NCBI RefSeq assembly: GCF_000615445.1
Contig: NZ_BALY01000012.1
Span: 1-48,332 of the forward strand
DNA length: 48,332 nucleotides
DNA from: Lactobacillus hamsteri DSM 5661 = JCM 6256
GTDB taxonomy: Bacteria; Bacillota; Bacilli; Lactobacillales; Lactobacillaceae
Reading direction: 5' to 3'
Shown here piece by piece: positions 23,986 to 33,208 of the stretch. Made by a program: the position numbers and the translations under genes. The notes beneath the pieces were generated by a model. The model saw only the letters and a list, made by a program, of their open reading frames with translations, searched no databases and was not told the origin of the DNA. Position 1 is the first letter of the stretch. Each line of letters begins with the position of its first letter.

Positions 23986-25745
23986 ATGCATAGAGGAAGA
24001 ATAAGTTCAAAAGATATTCCGAAAGGAAAAGAAAAATTTAAATTTAGAAACTTTTTTAAGTTGATTAACCAACTTAATCCCCGTTATTCAAAATTAATTA
24101 TTGGAATTATTTTAGGTTTTATTGCGACGGGAACTAACTTACTTGTACCGCAGTTTGCGCAAAGATTGATCAATGATTTCAAAAGTTTAAGCCCTAATTT
24201 AGTGATTTTAACGATTTCTATTTTTATTATTGGATTGGTACTCAGTGCCTTGTCAGGCTTAATTTTGGGGATTTTTGGCGAAGAGGTTGTTTCTAAATTA
24301 AGAAAAAAATTGTGGCAAAAGTTATTGAAAATGCCCGTTAAGTATTTCGACAATACGAAAACAGGTGAGATTAGTTCACGATTAGTCAACGATACTTCAC
24401 AAGTTAAAGAATTGCTTGCAACAACTTTGCCTAATGCAATGACATCAATATTACAATTCTTTGGTGCTTTGTTCATTATGTTAGCTATGGATTGGCAAAT
24501 GACAATTTTGATGTTTGTTGCTGTACCAATCATTTTGTTAGCCATGTTGCCAATTATGCAGCAATCAAGAAAAATTGGGCGAAAGCGGCAAGATGAATTG
24601 GCTAATTTTTCAAGTGATTCAACTAATGTTTTGTCAGAAATACGTTTAGTTAAGTCTTCTAATGGTGAAGAAAAAGAATTAAATAATGGAAATAGTCGAA
24701 TTGATAATTTATATGGAATAGGTGTTAAAGAAGCATTTATTAATTCTTTAACATCACCAATTATCAATATGTTGATGATGATTATGTTTCTAGGGATTCT
24801 GGGTTATGGAGCTATTCGCGTAATGAACGGTTCAATGACTATGGGTGCGTTAGTTTCATTTTTAATGTATCTTTTTCAAATCATGAGTCCGGTTATTATC
24901 ATTAGTCAATTCTTTAACCAGCTTTCTAGAACGAGTGGGTCAACAGAACGTATTCAGCAAATTTTGGAAGAAGATGAAGAATTTTCTGAAGATAAAGAAA
25001 AAAGTGATATTAGTGGCAAAACTTTAAAGTTTTCTGATGTTTCTTTTCATATGAAAAGGATAAGCAAATTTTACGTAACATTAATTTGCAGGCTAAACCT
25101 AATACTGTTGTTGCATTTGCTGGTCCCTCAGGTGGTGGTAAATCAACAATCTTTTCATTAATTGAAAGATTTTATCAGCCAACTTCGGGCGAAATAACAA
25201 TTGGCGATAAAAATATTGATGGTATTGATTTAGCCGAATGGCGTAAGCAAATTGGTTTAGTAGGCCAAAATTCAGCAGTTATGCCAGGCACGATTCGTGA
25301 GAACTTAGCTTACGGTTTGGATCATGAAGTTAATGATGATGAATTATGGCATGTTTTGAAAATGGCTTATGCTGATAACTTTGTTAAGGAAATGGATGAT
25401 GGCTTAGATACGCAAATTGGTGAACGAGGAATTAAACTATCAGGTGGTCAACGTCAAAGAATTGCGATTGCAAGAGCGTTTTTGCGTGATCCTAAACTTT
25501 TAATGCTTGACGAAGCAACAGCTAGCTTAGATTCTGAATCAGAAGCTATGGTTCAAAAAGCTTTAGCAACTTTGATGAAAAATCGTACGACTTTGGTCAT
25601 TGCACATAGATTAAGTACGATTGTTGATGCGGATAAAATATATTTTATTGATCATGGGCAAGTTTCTGGATCAGGAACACATGAAGAATTAATTGAATCG
25701 ACACCACTTTACGCTCAATATGTTCATAATCAATTTAAGAAATAA
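23986..25745 (+). pseudogene. ABC multidrug exporter (half-transporter), frameshifted
   Basis: Two frames make one LmrA/BmrA-like exporter of about 585 residues. Frame one (from 23986) encodes the six-helix membrane domain and the start of the ATPase (GKTLKFSDVSFHMK), then runs into unrelated residues and stops at 25161. Frame three continues from about 25056 as KDKQILRNINLQAKP, then Walker A GPSGGGKST, signature LSGGQRQR, Walker B LLMLDEA and H-loop AHR, to 25745. The switch falls in an AAAAGG tract at 25054-25059: restoring one A would give MKKDKQIL. Everything else is intact, so the lesion is recent, a phase variant, or a sequencing error. Confidence 0.85.
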
Positions 25746-25752
25746 ACGAAAG

Positions 25753-25787
25753 ACTCCTAATTGCTCAGATGCAGTTAGGAGTTTTTT
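25753..25787 (+). terminator. rho-independent terminator
   Basis: ACTCCTAA (25753-25760) pairs with TTAGGAGT (25775-25782), with an inner TGC/GCA pair, followed by six Ts. Confidence 0.88.
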
Positions 25788-25871
25788 GAAAAAATTTAAA
25801 GTTAGGGAATTGTAAGAAGAAAATCTTTCTTTTTTTCGTATTTAATAATGAAGAGAAAAAGGAGGAAAATA

Positions 25872-26345
25872 ATGTTTTCGATTTCTTTAACGCAAGAACA
25901 AGCAAATCAATTATTGTTTGAATTAAAAGTATTAGCAGAAAAATATGATTTAAAAATTAGTGCAAATAGTATTAATAAGTTAGAATTAAGTACAAAGAAT
26001 AAAGATAAATTAGTTATGACTTGTACGTATCGAACAAAAATGAATATGCATATTAATATTCATGAAAAATCGACAGGTATTAGTTTAATAAGATTGAATT
26101 TAGATAATAAATTTCATAAAAATCTGAATGGTGAAATTATTAGAGATTATAGGGTAAATATATTTGATTTATCTGAGTATTGTCCAAAAAAGGGACATTT
26201 TGCTTATATGAAGGCATATAAATTACCATATAAAAAATTAAATAGACCTACTAATTTCGTTTTCGCAATAATGGAAGTATTGAATTTTACAAATACTGAT
26301 TTTTATGAAAAATTAAAAGTAGAAATGGAGGAGAATCTGATATGA
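25872..26345 (+). CDS. unrecognised small protein of a two-gene module
   Basis: The start at ATG 25872 (MFSISLTQEQ) follows a strong AAAGGAGG; the frame from 25848 passes through that site. The 157-residue protein has an N-terminal helix (LTQEQANQLLFELKVLAEKYDL), then beta strands with MNMHINIHEKS and YRVNIFDLSEYCPKKGHFAY. It may belong to the DUF6978-type small proteins, but I am unsure. It is very AT-rich and overlaps the next gene by four bases (ATGA). With terminators before and no promoter between, the two form one operon. Confidence 0.75.
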   Translation: MFSISLTQEQANQLLFELKVLAEKYDLKISANSINKLELSTKNKDKLVMTCTYRTKMNMHINIHEKSTGISLIRLNLDNKFHKNLNGEIIRDYRVNIFDLSEYCPKKGHFAYMKAYKLPYKKLNRPTNFVFAIMEVLNFTNTDFYEKLKVEMEENLI

Positions 26346-26737
26346 TCGATATGACAGACTTAAGCTTGATGGGGATTGAAAAAATTTGGCAAGACTGGGA
26401 GAGCAAACAATTTACTTTTAATCGTATAGATGAAAAACGAATAGAAATATCGACTACTATTTTAGATGCTTTTTCAAATAGTATTTCATTTTATCTTGAT
26501 GAAAATGCAGGAATATTTTCATTAACGGATCTAGGTAGTACATTTGATGAAATACAAGAAAACACTTCTTTTTCTATAGACCCCACACCTATAATTCGAA
26601 AAATTGCTCAAAAATATGAAATTGAGTTTAATAATTCAATTTTAAAAATTGATAATATTTCTATAAATAATTTGGCACCTGCGATTCGAGATTTTGTATT
26701 TTTGATTAGGGATGCCATCTTGTTGAGTGTTAATTAA
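26342..26737 (+). CDS. DUF1828-like protein of a two-gene module
   Basis: This 131-residue protein overlaps the upstream gene at ATGA, with GGAGGAG about 10 bases before. The segment RIEISTTILDAFSNSISFYL, then GIFSLTDLGSTFDEI, resembles the DUF1828 core (a strand, a T-P/T-x-L-D turn, and a TDxG motif). DUF1828 proteins are small and uncharacterised, found in mobile and defence-like settings. There is no signal or membrane segment. A role in toxin-antitoxin or defence is a guess from gene pairing, not shown by sequence. Confidence 0.72.
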   Translation: MIDMTDLSLMGIEKIWQDWESKQFTFNRIDEKRIEISTTILDAFSNSISFYLDENAGIFSLTDLGSTFDEIQENTSFSIDPTPIIRKIAQKYEIEFNNSILKIDNISINNLAPAIRDFVFLIRDAILLSVN

Positions 26738-26753
26738 AATTACTAATCATTTT

Positions 26754-27863
26754 TTACTTATATCTTATATCATTCATCATTTTTAAAGCCTTTTGAGCAG
26801 ATGTATGTACTGTCAAAGTTTTAGCATATTCACGGTAAGTTTTGCGCATTTTCTTTAATTTATCGGGATGTTCAAACCAATAATCAATTCGATCAGCTAG
26901 TTTTTCACTATCTCCAGCAGGAAAAAGATTATGTTTGGTCAAACCGTAGTCAGCAGTAGATGATAACTCGCTGTTAGCAATTACTGGAACACATCCTGCC
27001 GCAAAAGCTTCCATACAAGCCATGCCTTCAATTTCTACGTCAGCGCAATGAACAACTAAATCAGCCTTGCTCATAACTTTTCGTAATTGCTCAGAAGTAT
27101 AGAATTTCATAATAGGCCTTTTTGGCAATTCTTTAGCCAATTTTTGATATTCATTTTTTAAAGGACCTTTACCTGCAAAGATTAATTTGATTTCTTGATT
27201 GTGCTTAGCTAATTTCATTGCTTTAAATAAAACTTCTTGATGCTTTTCGCGAGAAAAACGACCAATACATAAGATTGTGAAGGGATGACCGATTTTTTCT
27301 TTATGAGGATTTTGAATAAAGTCCTCAGTAATCCCATTAGAAATTACATATAGTCTTTGCTTAAAATGATATTTTTCTAATTGTTTCTTTACTTTATCAG
27401 TTGGACACTGCAAAGCAAGACAATTACGAAAGGAGACTTCACGGAAAAAGTACATAAAGAAGTCATTAAAAAACCGATTATTGATGTGCAAAGTTTCAGT
27501 GATGTTGCCAGGGTAAATATGAAAAGTTCCGTAAGTTGGCTTATTCATTTTTTTAGCTAATTTTGCAGTACGCCAAGAAACTGGAAAAGGAGTTTCTACA
27601 GCTACAATATCAGCCCAATCGATAGCCTTTTTTAAAACTTTATTTTTGGGAAGAGCCATATGGTAGCCTTCTTTGGCAATGATTTTTCTGAAAAAAGGAA
27701 TAATCATTTCGGGTAAGGGATAGTCAGCTTGGCCACCAAAATTGTAAGAAACTATCCGAACTTCATTACCTGCTTTTTTAAATTCATGAGCAAAACGCTG
27801 AGTTGAAATACACATGCCATTGCTTTTGTTAAAAAAGTCATCAATTACAATTAAAATTCGCAT
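26754..27863 (-). CDS. GT4-family glycosyltransferase (glycolipid synthase-like)
   Basis: The start at ATG 27863 (MRILIVIDD) has GAGGTG six bases upstream. The 369-residue GT-B enzyme has an N-terminal Rossmann fold with GMCISTQRFAHEF, the inter-domain linker ILCIGRFSREKHQ and the nucleotide-sugar site EIEGMACMEAFAAGCVPVIA (the E-x7-E motif of retaining GT4 enzymes). It is close in plan to diacylglycerol glucosyltransferases, so it may make membrane glycolipid or lipoteichoic-acid anchor. It is a single gene, convergent with the DUF1828 module. Confidence 0.87.
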   Translation of the reverse strand: MRILIVIDDFFNKSNGMCISTQRFAHEFKKAGNEVRIVSYNFGGQADYPLPEMIIPFFRKIIAKEGYHMALPKNKVLKKAIDWADIVAVETPFPVSWRTAKLAKKMNKPTYGTFHIYPGNITETLHINNRFFNDFFMYFFREVSFRNCLALQCPTDKVKKQLEKYHFKQRLYVISNGITEDFIQNPHKEKIGHPFTILCIGRFSREKHQEVLFKAMKLAKHNQEIKLIFAGKGPLKNEYQKLAKELPKRPIMKFYTSEQLRKVMSKADLVVHCADVEIEGMACMEAFAAGCVPVIANSELSSTADYGLTKHNLFPAGDSEKLADRIDYWFEHPDKLKKMRKTYREYAKTLTVHTSAQKALKMMNDIRYK

Positions 27864-28023
27864 TTTGTTCACCTCGTTAGAAATAATTGAACTTATTTTT
27901 AGTCTATGAATTAATTATACAATTTTCATAAGTTTTCATTTAATTGAAGGGTTTAGACTAGCATGAATTTAAGAAAATAGCTAAAATTTATTTGTTATAA
28001 ATTAAAGAGGGTAGATTTTAGTT

Positions 28024-29186
28024 ATGAAAGATATATATATAGTTGCTGCTAAACGTACACCGTTTGGCAAATATCGTGGTTTTTTCAGTGATCAAAGTGC
28101 CGTTGATTTAGGGGTAATGGCACTAACAGGAACTTTAGAGTCTGCAAATATTGATCCAGCTGAAATTGAAGCTGTTTTTATGGGAAACGTAATTTCTGCT
28201 GGTTTAGGTGAAAATATGGCTCGTCAGGTTGCCTTAAATTCAGGTTTGCCAGAAACAACTGTTGCCACAACTATTAATGATGTTTGTGGTTCTAGCTTGA
28301 AAGCCTTGCGTTTAGCCCAATCACAAATGATGATGGGCGATCTCGACATGGTAGCTGTTGGTGGAGCCGAAAGTATGACTAACGCCCCATACGTTGTTGA
28401 TAAAAAATATAAAGATGATCCAGCAAGTCATATGAAGAATACACTTTTGATTGATGGATTAATGGATGCATTTTCTGAAAAGCATATGGGAATTACTGCA
28501 GAAAATGTTGCTGAAAAATACAATGTAAATCGTGATGAAATGGATAATTTCAGTTTGAATTCACATCGTAAAGCTACAAAAGCAATTGAAGAAGATGCTT
28601 TTTCAGATGAGATTATTCCTATTACATTAAATGGCAAGACTTTGGATCATGATGAATCTGTCCGTGCTGATACAAGCAAAGAAGCTTTAGCAAATTTAAA
28701 GCCGGTTTTCAAAGAAGACGGTCAAGTTACAGCTGGTAATGCTTCACCATTGAACGATGGAGCAAGTATGCTTATTTTGGCAACGGAAAAGAAAGTTAAG
28801 GAATTAAACTTAAAGCCAATTGCAAAATTAGGTGAATTTGCGGAAGCTGGTTTCGATCCAAGCTTGATGGCTATACGCCATATTATGCTGTTCAAAAATT
28901 ACTTAATAAAGCACATACAACTGTTGATGACTATGATTTATTTGAAATCAACGAAGCTTTTGCCTCACAATCTGTTGCTTTACAAAGAGACTTGCATATT
29001 CCAGATGAAAAATTAAATATCTTAGGTGGTGCAATTGCTTTAGGTCATCCTTTGGGTGCAACGGGAACACGTTTGGTTGAAACTGCTTTGAGTGGACTTA
29101 AGAAAATTAATGGTAAACGTGCATTGGTAACTTTGTGTATCGGTGGTGGTCAAGCCATTGCATATGAAGTTAAGCGTGAAAAATAA
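28024..29186 (+). pseudogene. acetyl-CoA acetyltransferase (thiolase), frameshifted
   Basis: Two frames encode one thiolase of about 387 residues, which makes acetoacetyl-CoA for the mevalonate pathway. Frame one has the acylated Cys88 (NDVCGSSLKA) and runs normally to EAGFDPSLM; frame two resumes as YTPYYAVQKLL and includes NEAFASQ, GHPLGATG and the C-terminal CIGGGQA cysteine. The switch is at ATGGCTATACG near 28868-28880, where one more G would restore MGYTP. All motifs remain across both frames. The stop overlaps the mvaA start (TAATG), so the operon is compact. Because this is the entry step of an essential pathway, a sequencing error is more likely than gene loss. Confidence 0.87.
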
Positions 29187-30406
29187 TGAAATTTTATCAG
29201 TTAAAGCCTGAGGAACGACGAAAAATTTTGACTGAAGAAGGGATTAAACTTGAGCAAGTTGACTCAGAACTGTTAACTAGATTGAATCAATTAAGTGAAA
29301 ACGTAATTGGTAGTTTGACCTTGCCTCTTGGCGTTGTTCAAAATTTAATCGTTAACGGCAAAAGTTACTGGGTGCCAATGGCTACAGAAGAACCATCGGT
29401 GGTTGCGGCCGCAAATCATGGTGCAAATATTTTCTCTAAAAATGGTGGTGTGATAAGCCACAGCAAGCGAGATGGCATTTATGGGCAAATCGTGATGAAA
29501 ATTAGTGATAATTTTCAAATATCAGAGTTGGAAAATAAAACTCCAATTTTAATTGAAGAAACAAATAAAGAGTTTGCCAGTTTAGTTCGTCATGGTGGTG
29601 GTTTAAGAAAAATATCTGCTCAAGTAAAAGAAGATAATTTATTATATCTTCGCGTTTTAGTTGATCCTGCTGAGGCAATGGGCGCTAATAAAACAAATGC
29701 AATTCTTGAATTTTTAGCTAAAAAGCTTCTGGTAATTTCTGGAATAGAAGAAAAACTTTTTGCCATTTTATCTAATTATCCTAGTCAATTGACAACTGCA
29801 AAAGTTGAACTCAATTTTGCCAGTGTTGGTGGTAAAGAAGTTGCGAAAAGAATTGTTCTTTTAAGTAAAATTGCTAAAGAAGACGTTTACCGAGCAACAA
29901 CAAATAATAAAGGTATTATGAATGGTGTTGACGCGGTTTTGCTTGCTACAGGAAATGATTATCGTGCGATTGAAGCGGGATGCGGTGCATTAGCAAGTCG
30001 ATCTGGCCAATATTGCAGTTTGAGTGAATGGCAAATTGAAGATGATAAGTTAGTTGGAAAATTAACTTTGCCAATGGCAATTGGTACCGTTGGTGGCTCA
30101 ATTAGCGCTCGTAAAGATGTAAAGCAATCTTATAATATTTTAGGACAAACAATTGACGTACAAACTTTGGCAGATATCATTACTAGTATTGGATTAGCTA
30201 ATAATTTAGCCGCAATTTTAGCTATTTCGACAGTAGGCATTCAAGAAGGACACATGAAGCTCCAAGCTCGTAATCTTGTAGCTAATTTAAATGCAAGCGA
30301 CGAAGAAAAAGATATAGTAATGAAAAAATTGATTGCTAATAAAACTTATACTAAAGAGTTTGCACGGAAAATTTTGAAAGATTTACAGGGAAAAGAGAAT
30401 AAATAA
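29186..30406 (+). CDS. mvaA: hydroxymethylglutaryl-CoA reductase, class II
   Basis: This 406-residue enzyme reduces HMG-CoA to mevalonate, the committed step of isoprenoid synthesis in lactobacilli. Visible signatures are ATEEPSVVAAANHGAN (catalytic Glu69), EAMGANKTN, NNKGIMNGVDAVLLATGND (catalytic Lys and Asp) and QEGHMKLQARN (catalytic His). Its ATG overlaps the thiolase stop and its stop overlaps the mvaS start, both as TAATG, so the three genes are translated in a coupled way. Length fits class II bacterial enzymes. Confidence 0.96.
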   Translation: MKFYQLKPEERRKILTEEGIKLEQVDSELLTRLNQLSENVIGSLTLPLGVVQNLIVNGKSYWVPMATEEPSVVAAANHGANIFSKNGGVISHSKRDGIYGQIVMKISDNFQISELENKTPILIEETNKEFASLVRHGGGLRKISAQVKEDNLLYLRVLVDPAEAMGANKTNAILEFLAKKLLVISGIEEKLFAILSNYPSQLTTAKVELNFASVGGKEVAKRIVLLSKIAKEDVYRATTNNKGIMNGVDAVLLATGNDYRAIEAGCGALASRSGQYCSLSEWQIEDDKLVGKLTLPMAIGTVGGSISARKDVKQSYNILGQTIDVQTLADIITSIGLANNLAAILAISTVGIQEGHMKLQARNLVANLNASDEEKDIVMKKLIANKTYTKEFARKILKDLQGKENK

Positions 30407-31569
30407 TGCAAGTTGGTATTGATAAAATTGGCTTTTTTACGCCAAATAAATATGTAGATATGGTGGATTTAGCACATGCTCGTAACGAAGATCCCAACAA
30501 ATATTTGATTGGAATTGGTCAAAAGCAAATGAGCGTTGCTGATCAAACTCAAGATGCCGTATCAATGGGAATTAATGCAACATTGAGATACATCGATCAA
30601 ATTGATAAAAAAAAGGTTGGACTTTTAGTCTTCGGTACAGAAAGTAGTGTTGATCAATCTAAATCGGCTTCATTATTTGTAAAATCAGCTCTTAATTTAC
30701 GTCCAGAAGTTAGAACTTTTGAAGTGAAAGAAGCTTGTTTCGGTTTGACTGCATCCCTTATGATTGCACGTGATTTTGTTCGCGTTCATTCCGATGAAAC
30801 GGCAATTATTATCGGTAGCGATATTGCCCGCTATGGTGTGGGTACTCCAGGTGAAGTCACTCAAGGCGCAGGCTCAATTAGTTTGTTAATTAAAAGCGAT
30901 CCTGCAATTTTAGCTTTGAATGATGGTCATAGTGCTTATAGCCAAGATATTAATGACTTTTGGCGTCCAAATGGTTCTAAACTTGCTATGGTAGATGGAA
31001 AATATTCTACGCAAGTTTACTTAGATTTCTTCAAGAATGTTTTTGATAAATATAAAGAAGATAAGCATTTAGAAACTAAAGATTTTGATGCAATTATTTA
31101 TCACTTGCCATTTACTAAGCAAGGCCTTAAAGCAAATCGAATTGCTATAGAAAATCAAGATGAAGAAACCACTAACCGTTTGCAAAATAGTTTTGAAGCA
31201 TCAAAGCAATTAAGTATGCGTGTAGGTAACGTTTATACTGCATCTTTGTACATGAGTTTGCTTAGTTTGCTTGAAAATGATGAACTTGATTCTGATGCGT
31301 TAGTCGGTCTTTTCTCATATGGTTCGGGCGCAATGGCTGAATTTTTCTCAGGCAATGTTGTAGCTGATTATCAAAAGCAACTTGATGAAAAGGGTGATCT
31401 TGCTTTACTTGATCGTCGTCAAAGATTGACTGTAAAGGAATATGAAGATACCTTCAACAATGCATTGGAAGAGCCAAAAGATGGCGAAGAACTTTCAAGT
31501 GATGAAGCAGAAGGTGTTTGGTATTTTGCTGGTACTAAGAATCATATTCGCCAATATAAGCAAAAATAG
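30406..31569 (+). CDS. mvaS: hydroxymethylglutaryl-CoA synthase
   Basis: This 387-residue enzyme condenses acetyl-CoA with acetoacetyl-CoA. The catalytic triad sits at the same positions as in the Enterococcus enzyme: Glu79 (GTESSVDQ), Cys111 (KEACFGLTA) and His233 (YHLPFTKQG). The GSG near the C-terminus (FSYGSGAMAEFF) is conserved. It is the last gene of the mevalonate operon, overlapping mvaA by one base, and is closed by a terminator. The downstream mevalonate kinase genes are not in this window. Confidence 0.96.
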   Translation: MQVGIDKIGFFTPNKYVDMVDLAHARNEDPNKYLIGIGQKQMSVADQTQDAVSMGINATLRYIDQIDKKKVGLLVFGTESSVDQSKSASLFVKSALNLRPEVRTFEVKEACFGLTASLMIARDFVRVHSDETAIIIGSDIARYGVGTPGEVTQGAGSISLLIKSDPAILALNDGHSAYSQDINDFWRPNGSKLAMVDGKYSTQVYLDFFKNVFDKYKEDKHLETKDFDAIIYHLPFTKQGLKANRIAIENQDEETTNRLQNSFEASKQLSMRVGNVYTASLYMSLLSLLENDELDSDALVGLFSYGSGAMAEFFSGNVVADYQKQLDEKGDLALLDRRQRLTVKEYEDTFNNALEEPKDGEELSSDEAEGVWYFAGTKNHIRQYKQK

Positions 31570-31602
31570 ATATTTGTTATCTTTAATTAATTAAAGATTT
31601 AT

Positions 31603-31632
31603 TACGAAAGCATATTTGCTTTCGTATTTTTT
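31603..31632 (+). terminator. rho-independent terminator of mevalonate operon
   Basis: TACGAAAGCA-tatt-TGCTTTCGTA is a perfect 10-bp stem followed by six Ts. Confidence 0.9.
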
Positions 31633-31687
31633 CATTCTAAAAACTTGTATACAGGTTATATTATCTAATCTATTGCTTATTTTTAGT

Positions 31688-31700
31688 TAGTATCATACTA
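31688..31700. promoter_or_regulatory. dyad upstream of gntR
   Basis: TAGTAT-C-ATACTA is a perfect 6-1-6 palindrome about 60 bases before the gntR start. GntR-family regulators bind such short dyads, so this is a plausible autoregulatory operator. Confidence 0.5.
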
Positions 31701-31758
31701 TACAAATGTAAGCGACGGAGACAAGATATTTGCTATAATTTGATTAAGAGGTATAAAA

Positions 31759-32385
31759 ATGACTAATCAAGATCAAGCATATAAGTACATCAAAGATCAA
31801 ATTATTGCGGGTAAATATCAGCCAGGACATGTTTTTTCAGAAAATCAATTAAGTATTCGCTTAAATATGTCTAGGACTCCGATTCGTGAAGCTTTTAAGA
31901 AATTAGAAAATGATGGTCTGATTGAACGTAATGGACAAGAAACAAAGGTGACCAAAGTTGATTCTGAAGAATTAAAAGAAAATTATGAATTGCGATCGAT
32001 GATGGAAGGTTATGCTTTAAATAAGTCTTTTAAAAATTTAGATCGTAATCAACTGAATAGTTTCGAAAGTAAATTTCGTTCAGCGCTAGATCAAAAAAAT
32101 TGGCAGTTATATCTTGAATGTGATGAAAAATTTCATTGCTATTTAACAAAAAGTGAAGATAAAGTAACTTTGCAAAAAGAGTTAGACTTGTTGCAGAGCC
32201 AGACAAATCGAATGAGATATGCAATTCGTGATGATCAGCGTTGTATGAAGTCTTCTGTAAAAGAAATATTAGAAATCATTTCTGCAATCAGAGAAGATGA
32301 CCAAGATCAAGCCATTAAAAAATTACGTCAACACATTGAGAGTGTCTATGAATGGGAATCTTCTTATCTTGAGCAGCATGAGTAG
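31759..32385 (+). CDS. GntR-family regulator, FadR/VanR subgroup
   Basis: This 208-residue protein has the GntR winged helix (FSENQLSIRLNMSRTPIREAFKKLENDGLIE) and an all-helical FCD effector domain (about residues 75-205) with metal-ligand candidates in ECDEKFH. Its ribosome site is AAGAGGT. The next gene, an NAD(P)-binding protein, begins 20 bases after its stop, so the two are one operon and the regulator probably controls it. The effector, likely a small carboxylate, is unknown. Confidence 0.9.
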   Translation: MTNQDQAYKYIKDQIIAGKYQPGHVFSENQLSIRLNMSRTPIREAFKKLENDGLIERNGQETKVTKVDSEELKENYELRSMMEGYALNKSFKNLDRNQLNSFESKFRSALDQKNWQLYLECDEKFHCYLTKSEDKVTLQKELDLLQSQTNRMRYAIRDDQRCMKSSVKEILEIISAIREDDQDQAIKKLRQHIESVYEWESSYLEQHE

Positions 32386-32405
32386 TCATTTTTAAGGAGA
32401 AAATT

Positions 32406-33050
32406 ATGGTTAAAGTTGCAGTGTTAGGTGCACATGGTCAAGTAGCACAACTTACTGAAGAATTATTGTTTAATGATAAAGATGTCGAAACCACTTTATT
32501 TTTGAGAAATGCTAGTCGATTAGCAAAGGATAAAGACAGGGCAACAATTATTGATGGGGATGCTACTAAAGAAGTCGACCTTGAAAAAGCAATTAAGGGT
32601 CAAAATGTTGTTTATGCAAATTTAGCTGGAACAGGAACTATTGATAAGCAAGCCAAAGCTGTTGTTGAGGCTATGGATAAATTAGGTGTTAAACGCTTGA
32701 TTTGGATTTCAACATTGGGTATTTATGATGAAGTAGCTGGTAAATTTGGCGAATGGAATAAAGCTACATTAGGTAATTACATCACTGAATATGCTAAAGC
32801 AGCCAAAAGAATTGAAAATTCAGACCTTGATTACACAATTGTTCGTCCTAGTTGGATGACTAACAAGGATGAAGTCGATTATCAAAAGTCTAAGAAGGGT
32901 GAGCCCATTACAAATACTGAAGTTTCAAGAAAGTCGATTGCTTCTTATGTTTATGAATTGATTCAGAATCCTTCTGAAGATATTCGTGAATCTATTGGTT
33001 TAGAAAAACCAGGTACTGAAGCGATAAGCCGAGTTGGTATTAAAATTTAA
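32406..33050 (+). CDS. NAD(P)-binding SDR-like protein (YwnB type)
   Basis: This 214-residue atypical SDR starts MVKVAVLGAHGQVA, the dinucleotide-binding loop, and has LIWISTLGIYDEV and YTIVRPSWMTN, as in YwnB-like NAD(P)H-binding proteins. The ribosome site is AAGGAG. It is in an operon with the GntR regulator and followed by a terminator. It is a third family relative in this window after those at 4982 and 6506. The substrate is unknown. Confidence 0.87.
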   Translation: MVKVAVLGAHGQVAQLTEELLFNDKDVETTLFLRNASRLAKDKDRATIIDGDATKEVDLEKAIKGQNVVYANLAGTGTIDKQAKAVVEAMDKLGVKRLIWISTLGIYDEVAGKFGEWNKATLGNYITEYAKAAKRIENSDLDYTIVRPSWMTNKDEVDYQKSKKGEPITNTEVSRKSIASYVYELIQNPSEDIRESIGLEKPGTEAISRVGIKI

Positions 33051-33070
33051 TATTACCGTTATTATTAGAA

Positions 33071-33106
33071 AAATCAGTCAAGTTCTATTTACTTGGCTGA
33101 TTTTTT
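33071..33106 (+). terminator. rho-independent terminator
   Basis: AAATCAGTCAAGT pairs with ACTTGGCTGATTT (one G-T pair) and ends in six Ts. Confidence 0.88.
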
Positions 33107-33208
33107 ACTATACATTTTGCGAATACCACTATACTCAATTAGAACTATTAATAACTTTTGCTTATCACTATAATTGGCATAGTTAAAAAATAGAAAGTGG
33201 GTTTAGGG

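Noticed and set aside
24084-24767. 227-codon open frame on the minus strand
   Set aside because: It lies entirely antisense to the exporter membrane domain, has no ribosome site and no recognisable protein; it is a by-product of AT-rich hydrophobic codons.
25040-25100. Programmed ribosomal frameshift in the ABC exporter
   Set aside because: There is no slippery heptamer, internal ribosome-site stimulator or following structure; the AAAAGG context fits a simple one-base loss better.
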